Below are positions 1 through 8,562 of a stretch of DNA of 64,000 nucleotides, one piece after another (position 1 is the first letter of the stretch; each line of letters opens with the position of its first letter). Source of the stretch: Eubacteriales bacterium (GTDB lineage Bacteria > Bacillota > Clostridia > Saccharofermentanales > DTU023); assembly GCA_030532065.1 (NCBI GenBank), contig JAUNLW010000001.1, positions 62,001 through 126,000 on the forward strand, in the 5' to 3' direction. The notes below the pieces were generated by a model that worked only from the letters and a program-made list of their open reading frames with translations, did not search any database and was not told the DNA's origin. The position numbers were made by a program, and so were the translations under genes.

Positions 1-297
1 GCTGCTACAGCAAAAATTTTAGAAGAACTTTATCAACTGACAGTCGAACGTGATAAGGATCCGGTAGCGGGCTCCTATACTAATTATTTATTGGATAAAG
101 GTTCGGATCGTATCTTGCTAAAACTGGGTGAACAATGCCTCAGCCTTATTCTAGCAACTAAGAACGAAGAAGATGAGCAACTTAAGAATGAGCTGGCGGA
201 CTTGCTTTACCATCTCACGGTTTTGCTTTATACTCGTGGCCTGGACTGGCAAGAAATATACGAAGAACTGGAAAAGCGTAGAAGGGAAAACGCTTGA
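1..297 (+). CDS. hisE: Phosphoribosyl-ATP pyrophosphatase, 3' part (HisE)
   Basis: The reading frame is open from the first base of the window to a TGA at 295-297, so the 5' end lies outside. The 98 visible residues carry the HisE pattern: GSYTNYLL near residue 24, an acidic metal-binding stretch around NEEDEQLKNELADLLYH, and a C-terminal EELEKRR. HisE hydrolyses phosphoribosyl-ATP to phosphoribosyl-AMP in the second step of histidine synthesis. It could be the HisE domain of a HisIE fusion, since the N-terminal part is not seen. Its stop codon lies inside the next promoter, so it is the last gene of the upstream unit. Confidence 0.88.
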   Translation, partial: AATAKILEELYQLTVERDKDPVAGSYTNYLLDKGSDRILLKLGEQCLSLILATKNEEDEQLKNELADLLYHLTVLLYTRGLDWQEIYEELEKRRRENA

Positions 298-321
298 CAG
301 TCGAGTCCTTTGTGCTATAAT
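294..321 (+). promoter_or_regulatory. Consensus sigma-A promoter for rpmG-secE-nusG
   Basis: TTGACA (294-299) and TATAAT (316-321) are both perfect hexamers separated by 16 bases. The -35 box overlaps the hisE stop codon. A start near 328 would give a leader of about 118 bases ahead of rpmG. This is probably the main promoter for the translation and ribosomal protein cluster. Confidence 0.85.
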
Positions 322-445
322 TGCTAGCGCTTGTTTCGCACAAGTCTTTTTTATTGTGGACGAAAAGCCCAAGCAATAATAATGTAATGTATTAGAGAAA
401 CAGCGTGAGTATCGGACTCTCGACTAGCTGGAGGTATAAGAGAAT

Positions 446-610
446 ATGGCCAAACCCGGTGCAAGAGAAAGAATTGCCTTAGTGTGTGAAGAATGCAAAC
501 AACGCAACTACACCACCAAGAAGAACAAAATGAATACTACGGAAAAGCTTTCCCTTAATAAGTATTGTCCGTTTTGCCGCAAGCATACCAAACACAACGA
601 ATCCAAATAA
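446..610 (+). CDS. rpmG: 50S ribosomal protein L33, zinc-binding form
   Basis: This 54-residue protein is short but clear. It begins at ATG 446 after the ribosome site GGAGG at 431. It has two CxxC pairs, Cys14/Cys17 and Cys41/Cys44, forming the zinc ribbon of the C+ type of L33. The basic middle ([18 protein letters not shown]) is typical of the family. L33 is a small protein of the large ribosomal subunit near the E site. It is the first gene after the 294-321 promoter and is followed by secE, the usual Firmicute order. The tRNA-Trp gene often found between rpmG and secE is not present here. Confidence 0.95.
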   Translation: MAKPGARERIALVCEECKQRNYTTKKNKMNTTEKLSLNKYCPFCRKHTKHNESK

Positions 611-669
611 GGATCAGCAGGTAGGCTGGTGTCCTTTGTGGATGCCTGACTTTGAGAAAGAGGAAGACC

Positions 670-1089
670 ATGGCAAAAAACGAGCAAAAAGATAAAGCAA
701 AGAACAAGAAAGATAAGCCTTCATTTGGCCAACGAATCAGATCTTGGTTCAAGGGTATTCGGGCAGAACTTAAGAAAGTAACCTGGCCGGAAAAACTCAA
801 ATTCCGTAAGAACGTTGCCGCTGTACTTGTGATCATCATTGTTTCTGTAGTCGTGATCTACTTCTTTGATACTCTAGTCACAGCCTTCTTGAATGTAACC
901 GGCTTCTACGAGATAAAGCCAAATGAAGCGCCTCTGGCAGTTCAGCCCGCAATCGAAACGTCGATCGCAGAAGAAGCTCCGCCTGAGGAACAGGAAGCTG
1001 AGCCGGAAACTAAAGAGAACGAGGAAGAAAAGGCTGCTGAAGCGGAAAAAGTTGAAGCAACCGCTGAAGAAACTACGGGTGACAAGTAA
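670..1089 (+). CDS. secE: Preprotein translocase subunit SecE with long acidic tail
   Basis: SecE is the small membrane subunit that clamps SecY in the protein export channel. The start at ATG 670 is preferred over an upstream TTG at 652 because AGGAAG lies just before it. The conserved amphipathic segment with RAELKKVTWP (about residues 36-45) and a single membrane helix (about 55-78) identify the family. Most Gram-positive SecE proteins are 60-75 residues. This one is 139 because an Ala/Glu/Pro-rich acidic tail of about 55 residues follows the helix. By usual SecE topology that tail would be on the outer face. It sits between rpmG and nusG as expected. Confidence 0.93.
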   Translation: MAKNEQKDKAKNKKDKPSFGQRIRSWFKGIRAELKKVTWPEKLKFRKNVAAVLVIIIVSVVVIYFFDTLVTAFLNVTGFYEIKPNEAPLAVQPAIETSIAEEAPPEEQEAEPETKENEEEKAAEAEKVEATAEETTGDK

Positions 1090-1127
1090 CACCCTGGCAG
1101 CTTGATAGACCAGAAAGAAAGCTAAGG

Positions 1128-1664
1128 ATGTCAGAGAGAAACACAAAAGATGCACTGTGGTATGTAGTCCACACTTACTCCGGTTACGAGAACAAGGTTA
1201 AGAACACTTTGGATATGATCGTGGAAAATCGGGGTCTGCAGGACTATATCCAAGAAGTCTTGGTGCCCACCGAAGAAGTGGTGGAGATCAAGGATGGTAA
1301 GCGTAAGACTTACGAGCGCAAGATCTACCCTGGCTATATTTTGGTTAAACTCGTACTCACAGACGAGATTTGGTACATTGTGCGTAATACCCATGGCGTC
1401 ACCGGCTTCGTTGGTTCTTCCAGCACTAACCCCGTGCCGCTGACGGATGAGGAACTCATGATCATGGGGCTGGAATCCAACTGGGAGCCCATTGTGGACT
1501 ACGGTATTGGTGACTCTGTAAAAATCATTTCCGGTCCTCTGGATGGTTTTGTGGGCACAGTAGAAGAAATCAACAACGAGAAAAAGAAACTCACGGTTTT
1601 GGTATCCATGTTTGGCCGCGAAACCCCGGTTGAGCTGGAACTTACTCAGGTGCTCAGAGTTTAA
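1128..1664 (+). CDS. nusG: Transcription termination/antitermination factor NusG
   Basis: This 178-residue protein has the usual NusG length. The N-terminal domain contains [14 protein letters not shown] (residues 11-24) and [10 protein letters not shown] near residue 66, which bind the RNA polymerase clamp. The C-terminal KOW domain contains [20 protein letters not shown]. NusG modulates elongation, pausing and Rho action and couples transcription to translation. It lies 38 bases after secE, followed by rplK, in the standard secE-nusG-rplK-rplA order. Confidence 0.97.
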   Translation: MSERNTKDALWYVVHTYSGYENKVKNTLDMIVENRGLQDYIQEVLVPTEEVVEIKDGKRKTYERKIYPGYILVKLVLTDEIWYIVRNTHGVTGFVGSSSTNPVPLTDEELMIMGLESNWEPIVDYGIGDSVKIISGPLDGFVGTVEEINNEKKKLTVLVSMFGRETPVELELTQVLRV

Positions 1665-1666
1665 TG

Positions 1667-1750
1667 AGCAGAGCCAGCGCGCATGGCCTTAAAGCTATGT
1701 GGGCGTTTATTTTGCTGTATAGCAGCAGCCGAGTCTAACTTAGCTCTGCT
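1667..1750 (+). promoter_or_regulatory. Possible structured leader of rplK-rplA
   Basis: AGCAGAGC (1667-1674), three bases after the nusG stop, is exactly complementary to GCTCTGCT (1743-1750). This would close an 84-base structure that holds a smaller GCTG/CAGC hairpin around 1714. The element ends 36 bases before the rplK start. In many bacteria L1 represses the L11-L1 message by binding its leader, so a similar role is possible here. I saw no match to a named RNA family. Confidence 0.4.
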
Positions 1751-1786
1751 TTCAGAATAGATTTTAGAAAAATTGGGAGGTGGCAT

Positions 1787-2233
1787 ATGGCAAAAAAAGT
1801 AGTAGCCATGGTCAAACTGCAGATCCCCGCAGGTAAAGCAACACCAGCGCCGCCGGTCGGACCAGCCCTTGGACAACACGGATTGAACATTGCTCAGTTC
1901 ACCAAGGAATTTAATGAAAGAACCAAGAATGATATGGGAATGCTTATCCCTGTCATTATCACCGTTTATGCGGATAGGTCCTTTACTTTCATTACCAAGA
2001 CTCCGCCCGCAGCGACCTTGATCAAGAAAGCGATCAACCTGGAAAAAGGTTCAGGTGAGCCTAACAAGAAAAAGGTAGCTTCTTTGCCTTGGGCCGAGTG
2101 CCTTAAGATCGCCGAGATCAAATTCAAAGAATCCAACGCCGCCAGCCTTGAGACTTGTGCTCTGATGGTGGCTGGTACTGCCCGTAGCATGGGCGTAACT
2201 GTTCCGGATATTCCGGAAGAGCTTAAGGCTTAA
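1787..2233 (+). CDS. rplK: 50S ribosomal protein L11
   Basis: The 148 residues match L11 along their length. The N-terminal half has [23 protein letters not shown], the proline-rich region that contacts release and elongation factors. The C-terminal half has TARSMG, part of the 23S rRNA-binding domain. A strong GGGAGGTG site precedes ATG 1787. L11 helps form the GTPase-associated centre with L10 and L7/L12, which are also encoded here. rplA follows 14 bases later, so the two are co-transcribed. Confidence 0.98.
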   Translation: MAKKVVAMVKLQIPAGKATPAPPVGPALGQHGLNIAQFTKEFNERTKNDMGMLIPVIITVYADRSFTFITKTPPAATLIKKAINLEKGSGEPNKKKVASLPWAECLKIAEIKFKESNAASLETCALMVAGTARSMGVTVPDIPEELKA

Positions 2234-2247
2234 GGAGGAGTCGACTT

Positions 2248-2937
2248 ATGGCAAAACACGGAAAAAGATACCGCCAGTTGCGCGAAAAGTTTGATTCTTC
2301 TCAGACTTATTCCGCTCACGAGGCTTTAGGCCTGACGGTAGATATGGCAAACGCCAAATTTGACGAAACTATCGAAGTTCACCTGCGCTTAGGCGTTGAC
2401 TCCCGTCACGCTGACCAACAGGTACGTGGTTCTGTAGTACTGCCTCATGGTACCGGTCGCGAGATGCGTGTCTTAGTTATCGCTAAAGGACCCAAGGCTG
2501 AAGAAGCCAAAGAAGCCGGCGCTGATTTTGTAGGCGACGAAGACATGATTCAGAAGATCCAGAATGAGAACTGGTTTGACTTCGACATCATGATCGCAAC
2601 CCCTGACATGATGGGTGTCGTAGGACGCCTGGGTCGTATCTTAGGTCCTAAGGGCCTGATGCCTAACCCCAAGTCTGGTACCGTAACCATGGATGTAGCC
2701 AAAGCAGTTCACGACGCTAAGGCCGGTAAGATTGAGTATCGTCTTGATAAGACCAACATCATCCACTGCATTATCGGTAAGTCCAGTTTCGGTCAGGAAA
2801 AGCTTGAAGAAAACTTCAATACTCTCTTAGATGCAGTGATCAAGGCGAAGCCCGCTGCCGCTAAGGGCCGTTATATCCGCTCTTGTACTGTGACCTCCAG
2901 CATGGGCCCCGGTATCAAGGTAGAAACCAGCATCTAG
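2248..2937 (+). CDS. rplA: 50S ribosomal protein L1
   Basis: This is a full-length L1 (229 residues) with the signature region [21 protein letters not shown] around residues 126-146. L1 forms the mobile stalk at the ribosomal E site and in many species represses its own operon by binding the mRNA leader. The start ATG 2248 follows an AAGGAGGAG site. It is followed by a 189-base gap that holds the L10 leader. Confidence 0.98.
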   Translation: MAKHGKRYRQLREKFDSSQTYSAHEALGLTVDMANAKFDETIEVHLRLGVDSRHADQQVRGSVVLPHGTGREMRVLVIAKGPKAEEAKEAGADFVGDEDMIQKIQNENWFDFDIMIATPDMMGVVGRLGRILGPKGLMPNPKSGTVTMDVAKAVHDAKAGKIEYRLDKTNIIHCIIGKSSFGQEKLEENFNTLLDAVIKAKPAAAKGRYIRSCTVTSSMGPGIKVETSI

Positions 2938-2984
2938 CTAGAACACAGCCGGCAGTGCTTATTAAAGCCGATCCGGCCTCAAAC

Positions 2985-3106
2985 TAATAAATACACCTAA
3001 TCGCCCAAGACAGCCGGTGGCAGTACATTGCCGTAAACCCGGCCGAGGCGGAGTAGTAAGACTTTTCTTGCCCCTCCGCATCCTCTAGCGAGAGGGGTAT
3101 TTAAAT
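2985..3106 (+). ncRNA. Ribosomal protein L10 leader
   Basis: The gap between rplA and rplJ contains the conserved parts of the L10 leader: AAGACAGCCGGTGGCAG (3008-3024), GCCGTAAACCCGGCCGAGGC around 3031-3050, and then a CCCCTC...GAGGGG hairpin (about 3071-3096). In Firmicutes the L10(L12)4 complex binds this RNA to repress rplJL. The last hairpin may act as a terminator or block the ribosome, although no strong T-run follows it. Ends are approximate. Confidence 0.8.
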
Positions 3107-3126
3107 ACATAATAGGAGGAAAGAGA

Positions 3127-3741
3127 ATGCCAGGTAAAGCAAGTTTGGCTATCAAGCAAAAAGCCCTCGATAACCTGATCCAGGCCGTTGATGGTGCTGA
3201 GTCCGTAGTTTTCAGTAACTATCAGGGCCTCACCGTTGACCAAGATACAGAGATGCGTAAGGGTATGCGGGAAGCCGGCGTTAGCTACACGGTAGTTAAG
3301 AACACGCTGGCCTTGCGCGCTTTCGACCAAATGGGTATCACCGGTTTGGAAGAAATTTGCAAGGGACCTACCGCTATCGCTTGGAGCAAGGAAGATGTTA
3401 CCCTTGCCCCTCGTTTAGTCAAGAAGTATGTTGACCAGTTTAAGAAGACTGAGATCAAAGGCGGTATCGTCAATAATGAGCTCAGCGACCTTGACACGAT
3501 CCAGGCTCTGGCCAACATCCCTACACTCGAGGTCCTCTACGGACAATTAGTCTCCAGACTGATCTTCCCCGTTACCTCTTTAGCAATGACCTTAGGCGCG
3601 TTAGCTAAAAAAGGTGAGGAAGCCGGCATTGAACAAGTTGCCGATCTCGTAGAAGCCAAGACCGAAGAAGCCCCTGCTACAGAGGATGCCCCTGCCGCAG
3701 ACCAAGCGGAAACACCCGCTGACCCCGAAGTCACTGAATAA
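3127..3741 (+). CDS. rplJ: 50S ribosomal protein L10 with C-terminal extension
   Basis: L10 anchors the L7/L12 stalk to the large subunit. The N-terminal globular domain (residues 1-135) has [10 protein letters not shown] and [11 protein letters not shown], and the L7/L12-binding helix follows. The protein is 204 residues, about 30 longer than usual. The extra part is an Ala/Glu/Pro-rich tail from about residue 175. SecE in the same cluster has a similar acidic tail. An AGGAGG site lies before ATG 3127, and rplL follows after 16 bases. Confidence 0.97.
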   Translation: MPGKASLAIKQKALDNLIQAVDGAESVVFSNYQGLTVDQDTEMRKGMREAGVSYTVVKNTLALRAFDQMGITGLEEICKGPTAIAWSKEDVTLAPRLVKKYVDQFKKTEIKGGIVNNELSDLDTIQALANIPTLEVLYGQLVSRLIFPVTSLAMTLGALAKKGEEAGIEQVADLVEAKTEEAPATEDAPAADQAETPADPEVTE

Positions 3742-3757
3742 TTTGGAGGAAATATAC

Positions 3758-4144
3758 ATGTCTAACGAAAAAATTACTCAAATGATCGAAGATATCAAGA
3801 CCCTCTCTGTCTTAGAGTTAAACGACTTAGTCAAAGCTCTGGAAGAAGAATTTGGCGTATCCGCTGCCGCTATGATGGCTGTTGCTCCTGGTGCTGCAGG
3901 TGGCGCTGCCGGCGGTGCTGAAGCTGAGGAGCAGACCGAGTTCGACGTAATTCTGAAGTCCGCTGGCTCCAGCAAGATCAACGTTATCAAGGCTGTTCGT
4001 GAGATCACTGGCCTGGGCCTCAAAGAAGCCAAGACTCTGGTTGACGAAGCACCCAAGCCTGTTAAGGAAGGCATTGAGAAGGCTGAAGCTGAGGAGATCC
4101 TCAAGAAGCTGCAAGATGCCGGTGCTGAAGCTGAGCTGAAGTAA
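3758..4144 (+). CDS. rplL: 50S ribosomal protein L7/L12
   Basis: The start is ATG 3758, after a TTGGAGGAAA site; an upstream in-frame codon at 3686 would run through the end of rplJ and is rejected. The 128-residue protein has the N-terminal dimerisation helix pair, an Ala/Gly hinge near residues 45-55, and the C-terminal factor-binding domain with [20 protein letters not shown]7/L12 recruits elongation factors. In most bacteria rpoB follows rplL, but here a terminator follows. Confidence 0.98.
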   Translation: MSNEKITQMIEDIKTLSVLELNDLVKALEEEFGVSAAAMMAVAPGAAGGAAGGAEAEEQTEFDVILKSAGSSKINVIKAVREITGLGLKEAKTLVDEAPKPVKEGIEKAEAEEILKKLQDAGAEAELK

Positions 4145-4214
4145 GCTAACTTATCTTTACCCTTAGCTGACAACAGAAGCTGAGGAAAAAATTCCAACAT
4201 TTGTTGGTTAATGT

Positions 4215-4256
4215 GGGTATCTCAAAACACCAAAGTGTTAGAGATACCCTTTTTTA
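4215..4256 (+). terminator. Terminator after rplL
   Basis: GGGTATCTC (4215-4223) pairs perfectly with GAGATACCC (4241-4249) and is followed by TTTTTT. It ends the ribosomal protein unit 70 bases after rplL. Confidence 0.92.
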
Positions 4257-4319
4257 TGCTTACTTTCTTGAGATTAATACGTGGCTGACGGTTACAATTA
4301 GCTTATTCAGAGAAAAGTT

Positions 4320-4379
4320 GCAAGATCTAGTTACCTTGCTTGGAGACGACTAAGATCTTGCTTAGAAAAAAGGAGATCT
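4320..4379 (+). promoter_or_regulatory. Inverted repeat over the ribosome site of the next gene
   Basis: GCAAGATCT (4320-4328) pairs with AGATCTTGC (4353-4361) around a 24-base loop. The self-complementary hexamer AGATCT occurs at 4323-4328, 4353-4358 and again at 4374-4379, where it abuts the GGAG ribosome site. Either earlier copy could pair with the last one and hide that site, so two alternative folds are possible. A weak promoter-like pair, TTGAGA (4268-4273) and TACAAT (4293-4298), lies upstream with a long 19-base gap. Confidence 0.4.
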
Positions 4380-4382
4380 GAG

Positions 4383-5702
4383 ATGTTAGTTGCCAAAAAT
4401 TATGCAGAGGAACTTGTACGTCTGCGCCGTCACTTTCACCGCATTGCCGAGCCTGGCTGGTTTGAGTTTGAAACCACTCTGGATATAATAGCCAGCTTAA
4501 AAGAGGGCCCCTGGAAAATCCAATCAGGCAGAAAAATTCACGACCAGGAACGTATGGGCTTGCCCAGCGACAAGGAAAGGGCTGACTACCTCGCTCGGTA
4601 TGTTGATCACAAGGCTTTGATTGTCAAAGCCGATGGATTAGGCCTCAGTGAAGCAGAGACCAATGATCTCCTGGATAATTACACGGGCCTGGTCGCGGAC
4701 TACGATACGGGTAGGCCGGGACCGTATGTGGTTATACGTTTCGATATTGACGCGCTTCCCATGCGTGAGAGTCAGAGTCCTGACCATCGCCCCAATCGTG
4801 AAGGTTTTGCGGAATCGACGGGACGAGCAACTCATGCCTGTGGCCATGACGCGCATATCAGCCTGGGGCTTTGCTGCGCGAAAATCATTGCGAGCTCCGA
4901 AATACTCACCGGTAAGTACAGATTGATCTTTCAACCTGCTGAAGAAGGCACGCGTGGCGCCTACAGCATGGTAAAACGCGATCTGGCGTGTGGCGCGGAC
5001 TTCTTACTCGCGAGCCATATCGGTCTGGGGATTCCCAGCGGCAAAGTGGGTGTTGGGTCTGAGTATTTTCTGGCCAGCAGCAAATACGATCTAAATATTC
5101 AAGGAAGGGAAGCTCATGCCGCCAGCAATCCTGAGGATGGGCGCAGTGCCCTCCTGGGAGCAGCCAGCCTGGCGCTCAGCCTTTCCTATCTCACTCAGGT
5201 AGGTAAAGGCAAAGCCTGGCTCAACGTGGGTGAGCTAAGAAGCGGCACGGCAGCTAACATTGTACCGGGTGAGGCGGAACTGCGCTTTGAGCTAAGATCT
5301 GATCGCCAGCCGGTCCTTGAGCAATTAGCTGAGAAGGTAGCCCGTATGGTGGAAGGAGAAATGTCTGGCCGTGAACTAACTTATCAGCTGGAACGTGTTA
5401 CTTCTGCCGACGCGCTGGACGAAAAATATCTGCCGGCTTACCGTCATTTGGGCGCTGGGCTTGCGGCAGAACTGGGAAGTCAGGGCTTTGATATAATCTT
5501 GAGCCCCCAATTCGGCGCGTCTGAGGATGTGGTTGCCTGGATCAATAAAGTTTGGGCTGAAGGTGGCCAGGTCATGCACTTGATGTTGGGCGCTGATATC
5601 AGCGCCAGCCATCATAATCCGGCCTTTGATCTGGATGAGAGCGCGCTGCCCCAGGCATTGGGTGCTCTGGAGGCCACGCTCTATTATTTCCAAGGTCTGT
5701 AA
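4383..5702 (+). CDS. M20-family amidohydrolase, AbgA-like
   Basis: This 439-residue cytosolic metallopeptidase-like enzyme has the metal site THACGHDAH (His151, Cys153, His155), FDIDALPMRES upstream of it, QPAEEGTRGA after it, and a late SASHHNPAFDLDE. The shared pattern with subunit A of p-aminobenzoyl-glutamate hydrolase is strong: an ERMGLP segment, DTGRPGP before the metal site, and the same length (about 436). That enzyme cleaves folate breakdown products; other relatives remove acyl or amino groups from amino acids. I infer an aminoacyl amidohydrolase of the AbgA group; the substrate is unproven, and no AbgB partner is next to it. It stands alone after a terminator, with an inverted repeat at its ribosome site. 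Confidence 0.85.
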   Translation: MLVAKNYAEELVRLRRHFHRIAEPGWFEFETTLDIIASLKEGPWKIQSGRKIHDQERMGLPSDKERADYLARYVDHKALIVKADGLGLSEAETNDLLDNYTGLVADYDTGRPGPYVVIRFDIDALPMRESQSPDHRPNREGFAESTGRATHACGHDAHISLGLCCAKIIASSEILTGKYRLIFQPAEEGTRGAYSMVKRDLACGADFLLASHIGLGIPSGKVGVGSEYFLASSKYDLNIQGREAHAASNPEDGRSALLGAASLALSLSYLTQVGKGKAWLNVGELRSGTAANIVPGEAELRFELRSDRQPVLEQLAEKVARMVEGEMSGRELTYQLERVTSADALDEKYLPAYRHLGAGLAAELGSQGFDIILSPQFGASEDVVAWINKVWAEGGQVMHLMLGADISASHHNPAFDLDESALPQALGALEATLYYFQGL

Positions 5703-5769
5703 TCATGTTATGATTAGGAGGCTTAGAGAGAAAAAGCGGACTAGTGGTCCGGAAAAGAGGAACTAGACT

Positions 5770-7068
5770 ATGTTAGATATAAATCTGTTGCGTCACGACC
5801 CCAGGATGGTGGAAGAAGCTCTGGCCAAGCGCGGCCTGCAGGTACATCTGGATGATTTCCTGCAAAAAGATGAGGAGCGCCGTTCTTTGATCCATGAGAC
5901 GGAGCAAATGAAGGCAGAGCGCAATCGTAAATCTCAAGAAGTACCCAAGCTCAAAAAAGCCGGTGAAGACGTATCCGGACTGATCACGGAAATGCGTGAA
6001 CTGGCTGACGGTATTAAAGAACGTGATGAGCGTTTGCAGGCATTGGACTCTGAAATGCGCGAGTTTATGCTGGGCCTGCCTAATATCCCGGCTTCTTCTG
6101 TAGTGGCTGGTGGTAAAGAATGCAATCAGGTGATGAAAACTTTTGGCAAGAAGCCGGAGTTTGACTTTGAGCCCCTGCATCACGTGGATATCGCGGAAAA
6201 ACTGGGCCTGATCGACTATGCCCGCGGCGTAAAGCTGGCCGGATCCGGATTCTGGATGTATCGCGGCCAAGGCGCTCTCTTAGAGCGTGCCCTGCTTAAT
6301 TTCTTCATGGATCAGCATATTAAGGATGGCTATGAGATGATCCTGGCCCCCTTTATCCTCAATTATCAGTGTGGCCTGTCTGCGGGCCAATTCCCCAAAT
6401 TTGCTGAGGATGTGTTCCAACTTCGCCTGCAAGGCAAGGAAGAGGACGAGTTTGGTCAGGACTTTAACCGCTTTCTCTTACCCACCTCGGAGACTGCTTT
6501 GGTTAACCTCTTCCGTGACGAAATCCTGCCGGAAGAAGACTTGCCCATCAAGCTCTTCTCTTTATCTCCCTGTTTCCGCCGTGAAGCCGGATCCTACCGC
6601 GCTGAAGAGCGTGGCATGATCCGTGGCCATCAGTTCAATAAGGTTGAAATGTTCCAATATACCAAGCCGGAAGATTCTCCGGCAGCTCTGGAAGAACTGA
6701 TCGGTAAGGCCTGTAACCTGGTAGAGCAGTTGGGTCTACACTTCCAGTTGGTAAAGCTCGCGGCCGGAGATGTTTCTGCTTCTATGCGTGAGACTTGGGA
6801 CATTGAGGTCTACATTCCCAGCATGGGTGGTTATAAGGAAGTTTCTTCTGTTTCCAACGCTGGTGACTATCAGGCGCGGCGCGGCAATCTTCGCTATCGT
6901 GACCAGGAAACCGGTAAAGCAGAATTCCTCCATACTTTAAATGGCTCTGGCCTGGCGACATCTCGTATTTTCCCGGCCATCCTGGAGCAAAACCAGACGA
7001 AAGACGGTCGGGTAAGAGTGCCGGAAGTATTACGTCCCTATCTCAATGGTCTGGAGTATTTAGGCTAA
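5770..7068 (+). CDS. serS: Seryl-tRNA synthetase
   Basis: This class II synthetase (432 residues) charges tRNA-Ser. It starts MLDINLLRHDP, as most bacterial SerRS do. A long coiled-coil arm (about residues 30-105) reaches the tRNA variable arm. The catalytic domain has motif 2 (SPCFRREAGSYRAEERGMIRGHQF, given here in part) and motif 3 (NGSGLATSRIFPAILE). Length is normal. Only 67 bases separate it from the preceding amidohydrolase gene. They hold a small CGGAC/GTCCG hairpin at 5737-5751 but no T-box. Confidence 0.97.
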   Translation: MLDINLLRHDPRMVEEALAKRGLQVHLDDFLQKDEERRSLIHETEQMKAERNRKSQEVPKLKKAGEDVSGLITEMRELADGIKERDERLQALDSEMREFMLGLPNIPASSVVAGGKECNQVMKTFGKKPEFDFEPLHHVDIAEKLGLIDYARGVKLAGSGFWMYRGQGALLERALLNFFMDQHIKDGYEMILAPFILNYQCGLSAGQFPKFAEDVFQLRLQGKEEDEFGQDFNRFLLPTSETALVNLFRDEILPEEDLPIKLFSLSPCFRREAGSYRAEERGMIRGHQFNKVEMFQYTKPEDSPAALEELIGKACNLVEQLGLHFQLVKLAAGDVSASMRETWDIEVYIPSMGGYKEVSSVSNAGDYQARRGNLRYRDQETGKAEFLHTLNGSGLATSRIFPAILEQNQTKDGRVRVPEVLRPYLNGLEYLG

Positions 7069-7074
7069 AAGTTT

Positions 7075-7095
7075 ACTGAATTAAGGTTCAGTTTT
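7075..7095 (+). terminator. Weak terminator after serS
   Basis: ACTGAA (7075-7080) pairs with TTCAGT (7087-7092), followed by a short TTT. It overlaps the end of the convergent gene. The stem is only 6 base pairs, so this is tentative. Confidence 0.35.
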
Positions 7096-8562
7096 GGGGG
7101 GAGCCGTCGCGATAGGAAAGCGGCGGCTTTCTTCTGTCGCCGCTGCTTCCGCCTCCGCTTCTGAGGCTCTTTCGGAAGCTCTGACGATGCTTTCCTGAGC
7201 TTGCTGCTCTTCCTGTAGTTGCCCTTCCGCCTGGGTTAGGAAACAATCTTCCGGATAACTGTATTCCGCATTCCAGAGAATCCATTCACTATAGCCGGCA
7301 TCGTAAAGGGCCTGGATTTGCTGGCGGATCTCCCAGGGACCATATTCCATGTAGTAGCCGGGTACCAGCCAATTGGCGGTAAAGGCTTGCAGCCAGGGAC
7401 GCAGCTTAGCGTAACCTTTCTGGAAGCTGGCTTTTTCGCCGTCGATCATGGCATTCTGCACGACTTCATATGGCTCCAGGTCCGGTTTATCAAAAAAGTT
7501 GTGACCAATGTAGGAGCCTACGCCGTTGCCCTGGCTACCTAAGGAAGAGTTGGCGTAGTGTGAAGGGTAGATCATGGGACAAATGGCGTCGATCGCGGTT
7601 AGCCCGATAGTGGACCAGTTCTGACCGATCAGTTTGCCGTCCACCTCAGACGTCATAACAATGGAAAAGAGATCGGCGGTCACAGGTACGCCCAGCTCCT
7701 CTTGAATCTTAATGCGGGCGAATTCCAAAAAACGGTTGATAGCGTATTCTTTGGGAATTGTCTCCTCCACTTTTTTATAGATAGGTGGTTTGTCGCTATC
7801 CGGCGCGCCAGTAGGGAAGCGCACGTAGTCGAACTGGATCTCATCCACGCCCATATTCACCACCTCGGTGGCGATATCTACCAAGTAGGCCCAATAGCGG
7901 GTGTCGTAAGGATTGGCAAAAGACTGGTTGCCTTCCAAGGGGAAAGTTAAAAGCTGGCCGTCAGTATCAATGAGGCAGAGGTCAGGTCGTTTCTGCGGCA
8001 TCAGCTCATCCTTAAAGCAAACAATGCGGGCGATCACGCGTACGCCGGCGGCATGACAGCGTTCTATGATTGCTTCCAGATCTAACTCGCCAGTAGAAGC
8101 GCCAATTTCCTGGGCTAGAGGGACCTGGCTATCATAGGTGAGCCCCCAGCTTTCTTTAACATCAATGACAAAAGCGTTTACTTCTGACCAGGAAGCCAGC
8201 GCCAAAGCCTCATCCAAGTTCTTGGCCCGCCCCAGGTAAATTCCTTTTACCGGTGACAGACTTTTATACTCGGTGCTTTTGGCCTGAACACGCGGCAGTT
8301 CGCCGAACTGCTCGTTAAGTATCTCCTGCATGGATTCCTGCTTAACACTCAAAGCTTGACGCGGTGGAGGCTCTGTAGCAGAAATGGATAATTGCGCCGT
8401 GGTTTCCTCAACGTCTTCCACTTTGAGTTCGTCCATGCGCTTATGAAAAAGCCTGCTGATCAGAAAAATCTGGCCGGCCAGGAGCACTACCAGTAAAATT
8501 ACGATCAGCACAAAGCTAAAAGGCTTGGGCTTTTTAGGGTCATTGAGGAAAATCCTGTTCAT
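7081..8562 (-). CDS. Membrane-anchored DUF4015-type glycosidase-like protein
   Basis: This protein has 493 residues. A membrane helix at residues 16-37 follows a short basic head, so the body should be outside the cell. The central region, from SPVKGIYLGRA (about 103) to ILWNAEYSY (about 445), matches the family called putative glycosyl hydrolase domain (DUF4015), a TIM-barrel-like fold: AFVIDVKESWG, RVIARIVCFKD, VDEIQFDYVRFP and ICPMIYPSHY. The DYVRFP and MIYPSHY segments are hallmark strands. The Ala/Glu-rich C-terminus looks disordered. Substrate is unknown; cell wall glycan is a guess. No ribosome site is visible before ATG 8562, and TATTCT lies six bases upstream. It converges on serS. 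Confidence 0.8.
   Translation of the reverse strand: MNRIFLNDPKKPKPFSFVLIVILLVVLLAGQIFLISRLFHKRMDELKVEDVEETTAQLSISATEPPPRQALSVKQESMQEILNEQFGELPRVQAKSTEYKSLSPVKGIYLGRAKNLDEALALASWSEVNAFVIDVKESWGLTYDSQVPLAQEIGASTGELDLEAIIERCHAAGVRVIARIVCFKDELMPQKRPDLCLIDTDGQLLTFPLEGNQSFANPYDTRYWAYLVDIATEVVNMGVDEIQFDYVRFPTGAPDSDKPPIYKKVEETIPKEYAINRFLEFARIKIQEELGVPVTADLFSIVMTSEVDGKLIGQNWSTIGLTAIDAICPMIYPSHYANSSLGSQGNGVGSYIGHNFFDKPDLEPYEVVQNAMIDGEKASFQKGYAKLRPWLQAFTANWLVPGYYMEYGPWEIRQQIQALYDAGYSEWILWNAEYSYPEDCFLTQAEGQLQEEQQAQESIVRASERASEAEAEAAATEESRRFPIATAPPKTEP

Noticed and set aside
611-669. A tRNA-Trp gene between rpmG and secE
   Set aside because: Some Firmicutes have one here, but no cloverleaf or anticodon arm can be drawn in this gap.
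5773-6270. A 165-codon minus-strand frame inside serS
   Set aside because: It is an antisense shadow of the SerRS coiled-coil and core, with no ribosome site.
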